In this document: positions 32,049 through 44,300 of the stretch, piece by piece
Numbering within the stretch: position 1 is the stretch's first letter
How the letters are laid out: each line of letters begins with the position of its first letter
DNA from: Ancylostoma caninum
Taxonomy: Eukaryota; Nematoda; Chromadorea; Rhabditida; Ancylostomatidae
Direction: 5' to 3'
DNA length: 64,000 nt
Assembly: GCA_037903475.1 (NCBI GenBank)
Contig: JBAJFG010000344.1
Coordinates: forward strand, 930,001 to 994,000
Program-made: the position numbers and the translations under genes
Notes under the pieces: generated by a model
What the model was told of the DNA's origin: nothing
Databases searched by the model: none
Seen by the model: the letters and a program-made list of their open reading frames with translations, nothing else

Positions 32049-32582
32049 ATGGATTTGTCGATTATGATTTCCACACTACATACATATATGGGGCACTCTG
32101 ACCTGTTTAAAGACATAACGCTATCACCAGTTAATTTGTCACAAATTGCAGGTCTCCGTTCACCACAGCGGCCTTACCTCTTCCTCCGGGGCTGCTCCTC
32201 GCGACTGTTGTCGGCGATGGAGTCACCACCGCGAGAAGTGGACTTTCTTCACAGAGCAGCAATCTGCGTCAGTCTTCCACTATCGCAGATTTATCCCAAG
32301 GTCTATACCAATGAGGTAGTCGAGGTGGGTCCGATCATGTCTTCTACTGCGATTAACCATGTACAATGCGATCGGCATCTGGATCCAAGCAATATTCCAT
32401 CAAATACATTGCGTTACGAGCGTCAAACAGGCTTTCCAAGAGTAGATGCACCAGATGCGGCGATTTTTCTGCGAGAGGGCATTGAAGCATTGATCATCGT
32501 AAAATTCGAAAATACGGACCTAAGCTGCAGGGTAGGGCAAAGATGTGACAGGAGCAGTCGAGCGTCATCTTCAATTTTTTAG
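32049..32582 (+). CDS. 177-codon ORF, unverified
   Basis: A long open frame by local standards, from the ATG at 32049, with no recognised domain, no signal peptide and no leader acceptor. An acceptor-like AAATTGCAG at about 32151 opens a second frame (HHREKWTFFTEQQSASVFHY onward), so a spliced exon in another frame is possible. Treat as unproven. Confidence 0.25.
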   Translation: MDLSIMISTLHTYMGHSDLFKDITLSPVNLSQIAGLRSPQRPYLFLRGCSSRLLSAMESPPREVDFLHRAAICVSLPLSQIYPKVYTNEVVEVGPIMSSTAINHVQCDRHLDPSNIPSNTLRYERQTGFPRVDAPDAAIFLREGIEALIIVKFENTDLSCRVGQRCDRSSRASSSIF

Positions 32583-32793
32583 GTTGCTACCTTTCCCTAG
32601 AGACTGCGCTTGTTTATATGCTCGCTTTAGTTCCCTCTATCCATTTTCGGCCCGTCTAAGGATAGACGGGATATAACGATACGCACAATCTTCTGGCTTT
32701 CCTTTAGTATTAGTTATTGATTACTGCCTTGTTAGCACGTGAATGATAGGAGATCATCGCACAAGGGTCAGTGGACATTACCTAAGGATAATA

Positions 32794-33937
32794 TTAGGTT
32801 GATGCAAAAGGAATGGCGCCACTTTTTTTTCGAGAACATATAATTTCGCTTACACAAAGCATTACATCTAGATATAGTAATACTCTTGTAGAGCAAAGGA
32901 AGCTCTCTTTTTCTATGAGCATAAGAGGTTTCTTCTGCAGTTAGCAGACGTGAAATAATTGAAAATGTCCGGAAAACTCGTTCTCAATTTTTCAAATTTT
33001 CTCGATTTTTTAAAAACACTACAAGCAATACGGTCCAAAACACCTTCTTTGTATTAGGTGATGTCAGTACTTGCTCCATATGTGAGCTCTGGGGCAACGA
33101 CTTCGCTGTTGGAGAAATGTGGATGAGCACTTTTTGGAGGATTTTCCTTGTTATTTCTAGGATTCTTTCTGGGTGATTCTCTCCAACCAGGTTTTCAGAA
33201 AGTACACCTTCAGCAATACCTATTGCAGTGGCGGACGCAGAAAGTGGGCAGGAGGGGGGCGTGGGAAAAAAGTGAGGTCTCCGCCGCTTTGGGGACCCAA
33301 ATGGAAAATAAAATTAATAAAAATATCGATTATAATAATAAATAATAAACAAAAATTATATTAAAAATGACAATAAAAATAAACATTCAAAAATAAACTA
33401 ATACAAGATTTTCATTTGTACTGTAAAGTAATTTCGAAAATTTGGCGACCCATTCTCGGGGGAAGGTGCCCCCGCCCCTCCCCTTGCGTCCGCCAGTGAC
33501 CTATTGCTATATTGGCGCCAAAGAGCCGCAAGCTATCCGCTCGAAAAACGCTCGGGACGCTCAAAAGCCCATTTTCTGCAATCCAAATTTTGGCCAATAT
33601 TTGCTTCTGAGAGCTGGCTTGAAAATGGATAATATAAATGGGAAACTTTTGTATAGTCATTGTTTTCCTCAAGAAAATTATAGCATTTCAACCGCTTTTC
33701 CCAGCACCAGAAATTCCTACTCCGGAAGAAAAAATTCGCCAAACATGACGATATGAAGACGAGGTTCTTGTTGTTCTTGGCTCCGCTGTTCCACGAGATA
33801 TAGACGTGCGGCGTCAGGGAACTGCTTATACCATAAGCAATGGTCGCTGCTAATTGAATTACCTTTATGGTTTGCCGAAGTTATCGTTCATTAGAGTAGC
33901 GAAACACAAAAGCGCCATTTCTTTTGCATCAACCTAA
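32794..33937. mobile_element. mariner-like non-autonomous element
   Basis: The TIRs TTAGGTTGATGCAAAAGG (left) and the complement of CTTTTGCATCAACCTAA (right) are of the mariner type. Each is bounded by TA (32792-32793 and 33938-33939). No transposase domain was found in either strand, so the copy is non-autonomous or decayed. It was later hit by a hAT-type MITE at 33226. Confidence 0.85.
33226..33498. mobile_element. 273-bp hAT-type MITE with 8-bp target duplication
   Basis: The left end CAGTGGCGGACGCA and right end TGCGTCCGCCAGTG form TIRs with one mismatch. The 8-base direct repeat ACCTATTG flanks the element exactly (33218-33225 and 33499-33506). Both the terminus and the duplication length fit hAT. 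The AT-rich centre is non-coding. Confidence 0.92.
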
Positions 33938-33939
33938 TA

Positions 33940-34664
33940 CATTTCTTTGACAAAACAACATAATTCCTTGAAAGTGGATCTAGAATATATTATAGAATAC
34001 ATATTACATATATTATATTATACATCATATTATATATGTATATAAGGTTGTTCACAAAAATTAGGCTTACATATTTGAACATCAGAAGATGACAGCTGTA
34101 ACCAAATTCTTACCTTTGAGGTCTGCTCATGCGTCACTAACGGCTGCAACTTCCGAGTGGAACCGAGCAGCGCCACCTCATGGGGCCTCGTCACGGTATT
34201 GGTCCCTATTATATTACTACTCTTGTAGCATCAGGTTTCTGAAGTTGAATCATTTGCGTAGAGCTTACACTCCTCACACGAATGCCTTTGTTAGTTCATT
34301 GGATTATGTATTTGTATGTAACGTTACGTATGAGCTTCTCTTACGTCATATCTTCCCCTCACTCACGGCTCTAGTCGCTTAGTAACGCTTTTAGAGCGGA
34401 AACTTCTGGAGTAAGACGATCACTGCTTTCATTGAACAGGTACCTAGCATTGATCGCAAGAACACTTGGGAAACTAACGGTTCCAGTAAGAAAATGAACA
34501 TTCTAAAGTTTTCATTCTTTTGCTAACATTATTTTCCGAGGTAGACTAGATATAAAACCTATACTTCCAGGAAAATTTTTGCCCTTTACTGAGGCCTCAA
34601 CTCGTTATATCGAGATTTTTTGACATATTCCTAATGAGCTGACTTTAGAAAGGAAAAGGATATA
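33940..34664. other. no gene seen
   Basis: AT-rich microsatellite-like ATATTATATTA at 33985-34040. The plus ORF 34089-34382 has no splice or start support. Confidence 0.35.
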
Positions 34665-36196
34665 CAGGGTGGGCCATAAGTTGTTGCACAACGTTTGCTT
34701 AATTATTTCTCCAACAAAGACCCATGCTTTGTCCTGATCTTCGATCTGCCGAATGAAGAAAGGATTAAAGTATTTATTAATTGTGAATGGGTTCTGCAGG
34801 AGGCTTTTGCGTCAGAGCCGTTGGACTCAGAAATCATTTTCGAGAAATGAGAGTCGAGAGGATTTTTGCCACAAAATCCTCCAAATATCCAAGGAGAGTC
34901 TGACCGTCTATTTAGCTCTGAGAGCGCAAGGAGTACTCTTTCCAATAGAACCTGCGGTTTTCCATATAAACAGACAGTAGGAACCATGGGACGGGAAAAA
35001 ATTATGTCTTTTTAATAATGACAGTGATAGCCTATTTTCAGCTAACTTGATTAAAGGGAACTTTCCCATGGAAAACGGAGAGATAGCCAGCAAATGGATG
35101 TGTTCTGAGAATTCAGTTAAAAATGACACAAAATGGCTATGCGAATACATAAATAGACGAAACTCGGACTTGTATTTCTCATCAAAGCAACTTTTGGAAC
35201 ATCCTCTTCCTATGTTATTATAAATCTCAAACTTACGTGAATTCTGCATAATCGCCTCACTATCGTCATCCGCTAACGAAAGTGACACTTTATTCCACTT
35301 AGAGGCAGCTTCCCACCTCAAGATAGTTTTTGAGATTTTAACGTCAAAAGAATCTCCAGGAGCTGGTGATCACAACGGTATACGTGATTCCATGCAAGAC
35401 TGCTGAAAAACCCCATTCCCAAGCCTCAATTTTTAAGGAGCTTTTGGGCGGAGCCGGGGGCGGCGGAGCTAAGAAACTTTCCGAATATTTCACTCCACGA
35501 AGCGCAATGTAAGAGGAAAGTCATATTCCTCACAAGAGTTCCTCATCAGCTCCCTAAAAGAATAGAAACTGTCTTTCATGTATGACTAGCAAAGGAGTTC
35601 ACGGTCCGGAAACCCTGCAATTTTGCCATGGCTTCGGAGCCAATGCGGGATTGCAGAGATCCCACACAACGTACTCCCTTGCTCGCCGCAAATGGAGCGC
35701 AGTTTGAATTCTGTTAGGGAGTTGATGAGGAACTCTCACGAGGAATACGAATTTCTTCGAAATGTGCGCCTCCTGGAGTGAATTATTCGAAAATTTCCTT
35801 AGCTCCACCCCCGACTCCGCCCAAAGGCTCCTTAAAAATTGTGGTTCAGAAATGGGGTTTTTCAGCAGTTTTGCATGGAATCACGTATACCATTGTGATC
35901 ATCAGCTCCTGGAGATTCTTTTAATGCTGAAATCTCAAAAACTGTCTTCAGGTGGGACGCTGTCTTTAAGACAGTTTTCAAAAGCTGTATTTTTCGCTAC
36001 TTTGCTCGGAATTTACATTCTGAATCATTTTTGCTCTAAATTCTCTTTCGATATCGCAAGTATCCATGGCATGCTTGCAATCAAAGAATAGATCAAATCA
36101 AGCACTATTAAATATGACTTAGCTCGACGAAAAACATGTCACTACTGCAGAGAAATTGGTAAGCAAACGATGTGCAATAATTTATAGTCCACCCTG
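34665..36196. mobile_element. 1.53-kb TIR element carrying a nested foldback
   Basis: Left CAGGGTGGGCCATAAGTTGT and the complement of the right end (CAGGGTGGACTATAAATTAT) form TIRs that continue into TGCACA and CGTTTGC. The left flank is TA; the right TA is lost. Without the inner foldback it would be about 0.88 kb. No transposase was recognised, although several ORFs exist near the left end. Confidence 0.8.
35311..35957. mobile_element. 647-bp foldback element, 250-bp arms
   Basis: TCCCACCTCAAGATAGTTTT at the left mirrors AAAACTGTCTTCAGGTGGGA at the right. The arms match for about 250 bases, including AATCTCCAGGAGCTG and GTATACGTGATTCCATGCA, around a loop of about 150 bases. It lies wholly inside the surrounding TIR element. 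Confidence 0.9.
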
Positions 36197-36659
36197 TGTT
36201 TTCCTATAATCGCATTTATAAACCTTAGAAGTTTCTTGTTGCTTTTGTAAATCAATAAACTACGGTGAAAATCCATTACTCCTCTAATCCTACATAAACC
36301 GGTCCTGTATTGCAATATATTTAATTACATCAGGTATACTTCCTAACAGAGTTCTAGAATCATGAAGCAGAAGTTGGATTTTAACCCATTTTCATCTTCA
36401 TTGTTAATCACTACTACTATGATTGTATTCTTATGTGTATGTACCTGCGTGCTCACATTAAACTGTTTTTTTTTAATTTATGAAGGCTGCCGCGTCGCCT
36501 TTTCATGCCGGTAAATACGTTTGTTTTATTTCGGAAGGCATAAAGTATTTTTCATCATTAGGTGTGCACTATGCTCAAAGGTATTGCTGATTTGTTAACC
36601 TTCTGAGCGTTGTGCCCTGCAGATAGATTATCGTTTTTCGCGCCATTCTTGGTATTCGT

Positions 36660-37046
36660 CTGTCCAGGAAGATTAGTGCAACGGTGATCAGACGCAGAGC
36701 AGGCCTGAAGGACTGGCTAATCTCGGCTCTTAAAAGGAAGTGGATCTACGCAACGAAACTTACTAAAGGAATACAAGATTCCTGGGCCCTAATAGCAAGC
36801 TGCTGAAGACCTAATGGCAAGAGGTGTCGTGGCAGACCTCGATCAAGATGGCTTGATGATATAGCGACATTCAAAGGAGGCAGAAGTAAAGATACAATGT
36901 CAAACTCGATAACGATGATGAACAGAGATGCTAAGAAAAATTCTGAGCTCTTCGAAAGAACTGTTCGAAATAAACTGTGCCGTTGCGATGTAGAGATAGT
37001 ATAAATAAATAAATAAATGAATAAATATATATATATATATATATAT
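36660..37046 (+). mobile_element. RTE-like tail fragment with AT-rich 3' end
   Basis: Decayed C-terminal codons of an RTE-type ORF: IRRRAGLKDWLISALKRKW, a break, then GKRCRGRPRSRWLDDI. The fragment ends in (AATA)n followed by (AT)n, a typical non-LTR tail. Stops and frameshifts are present. Confidence 0.75.
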
Positions 37047-37469
37047 ACTGAGCGCTGTGATTAGCGTTTAGTTCGCTCAAAAGTTTGGGGCAGTCGCTGT
37101 TATTTCACCGTTCAACGTCGTTTTGCTCCTTGCGTTCGCGATATCCTGCGAAGTTTTTCATGTATTCTGGTAGCCTGAAACATCTGCTGCCTAATCCAAT
37201 TTTGGCTCGGATCTACGTCAGAGCGTTGCTGTGTTTTCGGTAGAACCAAAGCTAAGTGCTGTGAGCTAACTAGTGGAATTTTCCTTTATGAATTTGAATC
37301 CAAACGGCTAGGAGGGGAATTGATTTATGCCATAAGTGCCGTTTGTATGAGATATCTTCTTCAAAATGCCAGGGGATTGTGCACTCTTAAGAATGCTCAA
37401 CGGAGATGAAAGCTTGGAATGTGTCCCACAAGCTGGTCAGCAATATGACCTTCACAAAAGCCTTAGGAA

Positions 37470-37690
37470 AGAACAAGTTGAGTCAGACCCAATGTAAAGT
37501 GTGCAGGATACAGGGAAGTTACCCATTCCCGAATTACGGAGAAGTTACCCAACCATGTCTCATTACTTGGAGGAATCAGGTAAGGGAATGATGTTGGTTA
37601 GAACAACTTGTATTAGACCCAATGTAAGGTGTGCAGGATATTACAGGTAAGTTAGCCAACCATGTCTAATCACTTGAAGATGAACAGGTA
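37470..37690. repeat. tandem duplication, period about 129 bp
   Basis: AGACCCAATGTAAAGTGTGC at 37484 recurs at about 37613. The flanking CCAACCATGTCTMATYACTTG also recurs. Confidence 0.75.
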
Positions 37691-38116
37691 AGAAGGAGAA
37701 GATGAGTAGATTGATTTCGCCTGATTTGACCGAAGAACGTCGACGTCCGCAGTGGCAACGCTGGAGACATTCGGCGTACACATATCCTAACAACTAGTTT
37801 CTTGGAAGTATTGTTGTTCTTCTTCCTCTGGATAGAATTGGTACGGATACTATTATGGCAATAACAAATGACCCTAATAAGGGCTCAGAACAGCATTGAA
37901 CATGAATTAAAAACATTTATTACAATGAATTATGATACTCTTACTCGAATAAAAATCTGAAATATTTGCATCGTTCTTGAAGTGGCTAGAACGAACTCGC
38001 TGAGTATGACCGACTCATGCCGGCTCGGCGAGCTTTTCGGGTCTCATGCATGTGAACGCATTTGTGCATTCCCAAAACGATTAGCACGAGGAGAAGGCAA
38101 TTCACTGAAAAAAGTC

Positions 38117-38256
38117 TCATTTTTGCAAAAAAAAATATTCTGCAGGCTCATATGGTAGGAAAATACTGACAAAGAATTGCTGGGAACGCCTTGATCCAAC
38201 TCCGATAGATATGATGTCGTTGTGCACGGTGAATTGAATGAGGAAAGGCCATACGC
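38117..38256 (-). CDS. candidate terminal exon, unknown protein
   Basis: After acceptor GTGAAATTTCAG the frame reads VWPFLIQFTVHNDIISIGVG, then SRRSQQFFVSIFLPYEPAEY and FFLQK-stop. A Ser/Thr-rich overlapping frame is also open, so the choice is uncertain. No partner exon found. Confidence 0.35.
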
Positions 38257-38879
38257 CTGAAATTTCACATTGTTTAAAAGATGGGGCTGGAAGGCTGTGA
38301 AGGCTGTGAGGCTGAAAATCCCGAAAGATTAAAAAGGCCAAAACTCATGGCAGGTGTACTGCCCTGACTGTCAATGACCAACAAAGATTTGCAGAAAACG
38401 ATAACTATCCAGAGCATGCCAAAGCTAGGACTTCCTTGATTTTTACTGGCCTACTGGGTAAAGCGGTGTTCTGGATACTTGGTTCAATTATAGCAGTTGC
38501 TAGTATACTTGGGACCGAACAATGCTTTAGATATCTATCGATTTATTAGAAATTTGAAAATACCATCTCGAATAAGGCAATAGATCGCATTTTTAAAGAA
38601 GAGAGGGCAATGCAATCCTTTATATATCGAGGCTAAGTATAGCTGCTTTGAGCTCTTCTCGATGAACGGAATTGTTCTCGAACATTCTGATGGGATATCA
38701 GACAACTAATGCGTGAATCGCTAGCTTAACAGTGAGCTTAAATTACAGTTGCATTTTTTTAGTTAGTTGAGTGCCTTCAAGGGCTTCAAAATCGACTCCG
38801 CTATCGGGCTAGACAGGAGAGAGATGGACATGTTCAAACAACTAACTTTCCAACAATCCCATTTCCTCAGCGCCACCTG

Positions 38880-40801
38880 AAGCAAGAGAGTCCCACCACC
38901 GAGATGGATGCTAAATTCCGTACGTTCGCTACGAACGTTCACGATATCCTTTGTAGATACAAGAATGGGAAATTCGTTTCGAACTTATCTTTGGCGGAAA
39001 GAGAGGGTATCAGGGAAATCCATAACTTAGTAGCTTCTGAGCAAGTACGCGTATGCATAGCGACAAGGGCGGTGAATTCGTCATAATCCCACAAAACCTA
39101 GATAGAGCGATAACAGAACTCCATCTCCGTGACGACACACTTTATCGCCTATCTTCCGAGGAAGAATTCACTAAACAGTACCGCATGCTAAACCGTACCT
39201 GGGTCAACATAGCAAAGGATGCCCACCTCAAACCATCCTTAATAACTCGCTTGAGACTCGAGCTGCCAGTGTGCCCTGTACTATATCTCCTGATAAAGAC
39301 TCACAAGCTATCAATAGACGATCTCAATTCGAATGATCCTTCACGGTTCAAAGTACGACCGATCGTCAGTTGAGTTGGCGGCCCTACAGACAGGATATCT
39401 TGGCTTCTAAACCTAATACTAATTCAGCTACTCCGTTACGTCCCATCTAATCTTCGAAACACAAAATGTTTCTTGACCATCTGAACACGACAAGTTTTAG
39501 CAAGGATTGTGTGATGGAGTCCTTTGATGTTACTTCATTGTACACTAATGTATCCAACGACTCAGCCATGCAAGCTATTCACGAGTTCCTCATGGAACAC
39601 TCTCAATCAATAAACTTATATGGCCTGACCGTTACTCACATCATGACTCTACTGAAAGCGTGCTTGAATTGCAACATCCTCAGATGGTCAGGAAAATATT
39701 ACACGTAAGTTAGGGGGCTCGCAATGGGGCAACGATTAGCTCCTGTCCTAGCAGGAGTATTTATGGCCAAGATCGAGAACCCTGTTTTAGACCGTAAACC
39801 AGTGCTCTACTGCCGGTACGTAGACGACTGCTTTATCGTCTGCTCCACACAGGAGGAGATGGATAAATGTTTCGAACTACTGAATCAGCAGGCCGAGCAT
39901 ATAAGGCTCACGAGGGAGAAACCAAGGGAGAATTGGTTACCTTTCCTTAATGTAGAGGTACATCTTCATGGAGGCACTTACAGGACTAAATGGTTCCGCA
40001 AGCCTAGCAATAAAAATATCATTGTTCACTGTAGGTCGGCTCATCCGACTTCCACAAAGACCGCTGTAGTGAGAAACATGTTTCGCACTGCACGAACCGT
40101 TTGCTCAGGCAAAAAGGAGAAAATAGAATCTGTACAACTCGCTCATGCCATAGCTGCCTCCAACGGCTACGAAAGCACAAGATTCTCCATGACCTGTAAG
40201 CGCCCCATGAAGACCTCTCACAACCAGCAGCTTGGTATTGGTCCGGAAAATAAGATCCCCTTGTGCATCCCATTCATCTCGGACGAGGTAAGCAGAGCTA
40301 TACGGGTGCTGCTTGAGGAAATCAGGTTTGAACGATCTTGTGAACCTAGTGGATGTGCCCTCCGATAATCTAAAGCGTCGGCTAGTAAGGAATCGACTAT
40401 ATGATCGTCTTTGCACCACACCAAACTGTATCGTCTGTCCCTCTGGGAAAGAAGGAGACTGCATGATATCAGGAGCCATCTATCAGATTTCATGCAAAGT
40501 GTGTGGCGACGTTTACATAGGCGAAACAGCACGACCTCTGAAACTTAGAATTAAAGAACACTTAGAGGGAAAACGAAATTCCAGAAAATCCACTCCACTA
40601 GGTGCACATCGAGTTCAGAAGCACGATAACGTCGATTTTGAAGTACGAGTCACCATACTAGCACAGGAAACTGATATAACGGTGCGCAAAACCATAGAAG
40701 CATTTCTAATCAGAACCAAGAGCCCATCAATGAATCATAAGGATGAATGCTTATCGATCACCAGCGAGCTTGCCTCTTATATCGATCTTTGTCAATTCTG
40801 A
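38880..40801 (+). mobile_element. Penelope-like element, RT plus GIY-YIG, frameshifted
   Basis: A nearly full-length Penelope-like (EN+) coding region broken into five frames. 38904-39086 and 39053-39373 carry the RT N-terminus (KGGEFVIIP, YLLIKTHK, RFKVRPIVS). 39466-39708 holds MESFDVTSLYTNV (motif A). 39724-40368 holds MGQRLAPVLAGVFM and, at 39817-39828, the catalytic YVDD. 40313-40801 holds the Cys linker VRNRLYDRLCTTPNCIVC, then SGAIYQISCKVCGDVYIGET and RIKEHLEG, the GIY-YIG nuclease core. Breaks: a frameshift near 39070, a stop at 39371-39373, a stop near 39706 and a frameshift near 40340. Each domain is otherwise well preserved, so loss of function looks recent. A hammerhead core lies 227 bases after the stop. 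The element's outer ends were not delimited. Confidence 0.95.
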
Positions 40802-41027
40802 TCAAGTCGTGGTTGAGCGGTCAGTCTCCATTGCCCGCAACCACTGACGACGAGCGAGCGGTCACCCGGCGCTACCCACCATCAGTGCCGCGTCACGAGG
40901 TGTGTACACGTTTTCAGTTGTGTAGGAGCTTTACCGGTGATTGAAAAATGAGTTTTCGAACTTTGAGCTTGATTGCTAATGCACTTGATGGGACAGCTTC
41001 AACAAGTTGTTTAACCCATTTCAGGCC

Positions 41028-41052
41028 CTGAAGAAGGAGATAGCTCCGAAAC
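41028..41052 (+). ncRNA. hammerhead ribozyme core of the Penelope-like element
   Basis: CTGAAGA is followed by GGAG-ATAG-CTCC (stem II) and GAAAC, all conserved boxes in order. GGCC before and GGCC after could pair as an outer stem. The location downstream of the GIY-YIG stop fits the terminal repeat of Penelope-like elements, which are known to carry hammerheads. Cleavage-site and stem I/III geometry were not verified. Confidence 0.65.
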
Positions 41053-41383
41053 GTTGGCCGTTTAAATAAACTGACTACTAATCTCGCGTGCAGTTGAACA
41101 TAAAACAATACGAAGTTGCATTTTTGTTTTATTCTTGTGATAGTCACAATTTCCTTACACATTCACCAAGCAAATGTTGAGTGCAAGAAATATGATTTAG
41201 CTACGTACGTTTCTTCCAGGAAAAAAGTGAAAATATTGAAGAGAAGAATTGATGTCAACCAGAACGGAAGACGTGCTTACACGTAGTGAAAATTAACTAC
41301 CACAGAATAGGTTTAGGTACTTCACTATGGAAGACGTCTATTGGTTGAATCAAGGCCGAACCTTTGACCCTTCACTCCGCCTA

Positions 41384-44300
41384 TTACCTGTGAAAGCGAA
41401 AAGGGTTGAACCAGCGACGCCTAGACACTTTTTGAAGTTCCAGCTCAGGTGATGGCAATGTTGCCGAAGTCCACTGAAAATGTCTTCGAAAGGTTATGAC
41501 ATTTGAATCGAGGAAGAAAAACTCACATTCATGTAGGCATACTGCATGAAAAACATGTAGTTACCAATGGATTCACAGTTACGATTGAAGTACGCTATGA
41601 AGTCTTTAGATTTGTACATATGCCCGCGATATCTTGGTTGAGGCCTTAAAATATTGTTTTTCTTTGCATTGTAACTTTGTAAAAAATGCTAATGAGAAGC
41701 AACAGTAACAAAGTTGCAATACAGAATAAGAGCACAAGAGCACGAACGAGCAGCTATCAAATCGTACCTTGCACCGATGAGAGACTTCGTCACTAATGAC
41801 GACAATGGAATTCCGACAGCTGAATAGGTACCAAGCACAGCTTCTCCATCTGCGTACATTTGACGGACAAAAAGAAATCCAAATCTGGAATTTTTCTTTT
41901 TGCTAGCATCTTCTTAACGCATCATGTTCGCATGTTGTGTGCAACATGCTCAAATATGGCAAAACTTCAAAGTACCCGGTGAAGTTTGAAGTGTTTTTCT
42001 TCCACTAGATTTTCATCCAGCGCGATAAGAACCTACAGTGGACGTCAATGGCGGTGGCCCATCTGCGACCTCGAGAAGTACGCCGCGCAACCGCGCCGCG
42101 TGCGTCGCGAACGATGTTTTCTGCCGCTGTTATGCTATATGTAGCAGCTTTTCCACCCGATTTTTAGGATTTTTGATCAAATCGGGAAGAGAGCGACTAG
42201 AAATAGTATCCCAGCAGCGGACGACATTGATCCCGGCGCGCTCAGCGCGGTAGCGTTGCGTCATCCTTGCAGGAACGACAAAACATCCACTTGGCTTGAA
42301 ATCTCTAAACTCGCTATCACGCCATTGCAACCTGGTCCTCACTAGGGCGAATTATAGGTTTTCGGGATTTTTCCCTTTGATTTCTCAAGGGTCCACAGCG
42401 CGGGTATTGAATAAGACTAGGAAGCATGCTATAACCTTATACTATGTAGGAGAATAACTTAACAACTAAACAATAACTAGAGATAGAGGTAATAAAGGTA
42501 AATTTGGCCGTATATGAGGAATTGGAACACTATTCACAGTGTTAGATTGTGATCGGCAATTTACGCATGAATGTGATAAGGAGTAGTTCACGAAGATGGA
42601 CAAAATTTCTGAAGAATCTTCTGCTCATTAAAAAAGTTACCATAAAATTGATGTGAGGCGCATCGTTGAACAAGATCGCTCAACGTTTTCTTTTTGATCT
42701 ACATCACTAGTTTAGAAAGAATTCTGACAGTTTATTGTTTGGTTTTCTTCAAGTTTAAAATAAAACTTACTCAGAATTGTTTCCGACTTTGAATTCATGG
42801 TCTGCAATGATAGTTGATCCAAAGATCGGCGCATGTACCAAGGGATCCACATCAAGTACTGAAATGCAAGAACGCTTCTTGTTAGTCGCTAATTAAATGA
42901 ATAAATTAATAATTGCTACTTTCTGAATGATTGCAGTACTATTTATATGCTACAGGGAACTCCAAACGGCCGTATGCAAGGAGTGGGTACCTTGGCGCGG
43001 TGGTAGCACTTATTGAATTGAAAAAGTAGTCGTAGTGAAGGTGATAAAGTGGTAGAAAGAAAAGTAAGTATCCAAAAAAAAACAATCACATAATAGCTGA
43101 TCGAATTGGGGGACGCTGTCAAGAGGCCCCCGCCGTTTCTGGGGATCTCATTGGCTTTATCCGCCCCACAGTTTCGGATGGATTGTGAGTAGATCTAGTT
43201 CACATGTCTCACTAGAGGCATATATGTAAATATTCCCATCTTTTCTTTGTGGACTTTTCAAAGAACCATATGCCAATCCGCATTTTGAGCCGTATGGGTA
43301 TCTCCTCTCAACTGCTCCGAAGTCGAGGTTGGAAGCCTCCCAGTCGCCAATGGGTTAACATCTTGTATGCAGGCCATATTGGGAGTTGGAAGTAGAATGA
43401 TTTCAATATTGCCGAAACATCTCCCCATTACCTAGTGGTAGAGGATATGGAGGTGCAATTTTGGTGATGTAGTTCAGTGGATTTTCCCATACATTTACGC
43501 ATAGCCGATTTGCTGGATTAGTAGAGCTTTAGGAACTTTACCTAAACCCCCTAATTGCGCTGAACCGCTAACAAACAAAGTAATTAAACATGACTCTCCT
43601 TCTCATCGAGAATTTCGGCAGTGATTTTTCCTCTGCTTTGAGCGGTTTTTGGTGCTACCATGTGAATGAATGTGTACGTCCGAAGCGTGACCTACGGCAT
43701 TATAAACTGGCCTGAACCTTCTGTATTTTCTTTTCTCTGGTGGTCCACTGAATGCAATGTAATGCAAAACAGATGTCAATTTCAGGACAAACCTCTCAAA
43801 ACACTTAAAAAGCTACCAATAAGGACAACTGAATGCGCGACCTTGGTTGGGGTTCTCGCTGCTTCCACAAGAGCCAGCCTCAACTGGAAGAATACATTGA
43901 AAAAAAAGAAAAAAAGATGTATACAGCCACTCAACGAGACTACTAGCAAACGAGGTCAGCTCGTGGCACAAGTGAATTTTGAAAAAAAAACTGCTGCCGG
44001 ATATTTAGGAATGCGTGTATGTGCGGATGATGCGGTGCCTTTTTCTATTACAGAAATGAGCCTACTCGACAACGATTCATTCTTCCATCTTCTGTTTAGA
44101 TGGGAGCTCCGCTCAATGATTTTGATAGACCCTTTAGAGAAGGATGCATGAGAGCCTATTTTAGCTCAAATTAGTTCAGGGTATTCTCAAGAAAAATGCA
44201 TATGTGTACAAATTTCTACGAGTTGCTATATATGTACCTCCTCTCTGAAAATGAAATATTGTTTCTGAAGACGCAGAAGCTGTTTCGGAGACACACATGA

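Noticed and set aside
33442..33756. 104-codon ORF as a mariner transposase.
   Set aside because: It spans the right end of the hAT MITE and shows no DDE or helix-turn-helix features.
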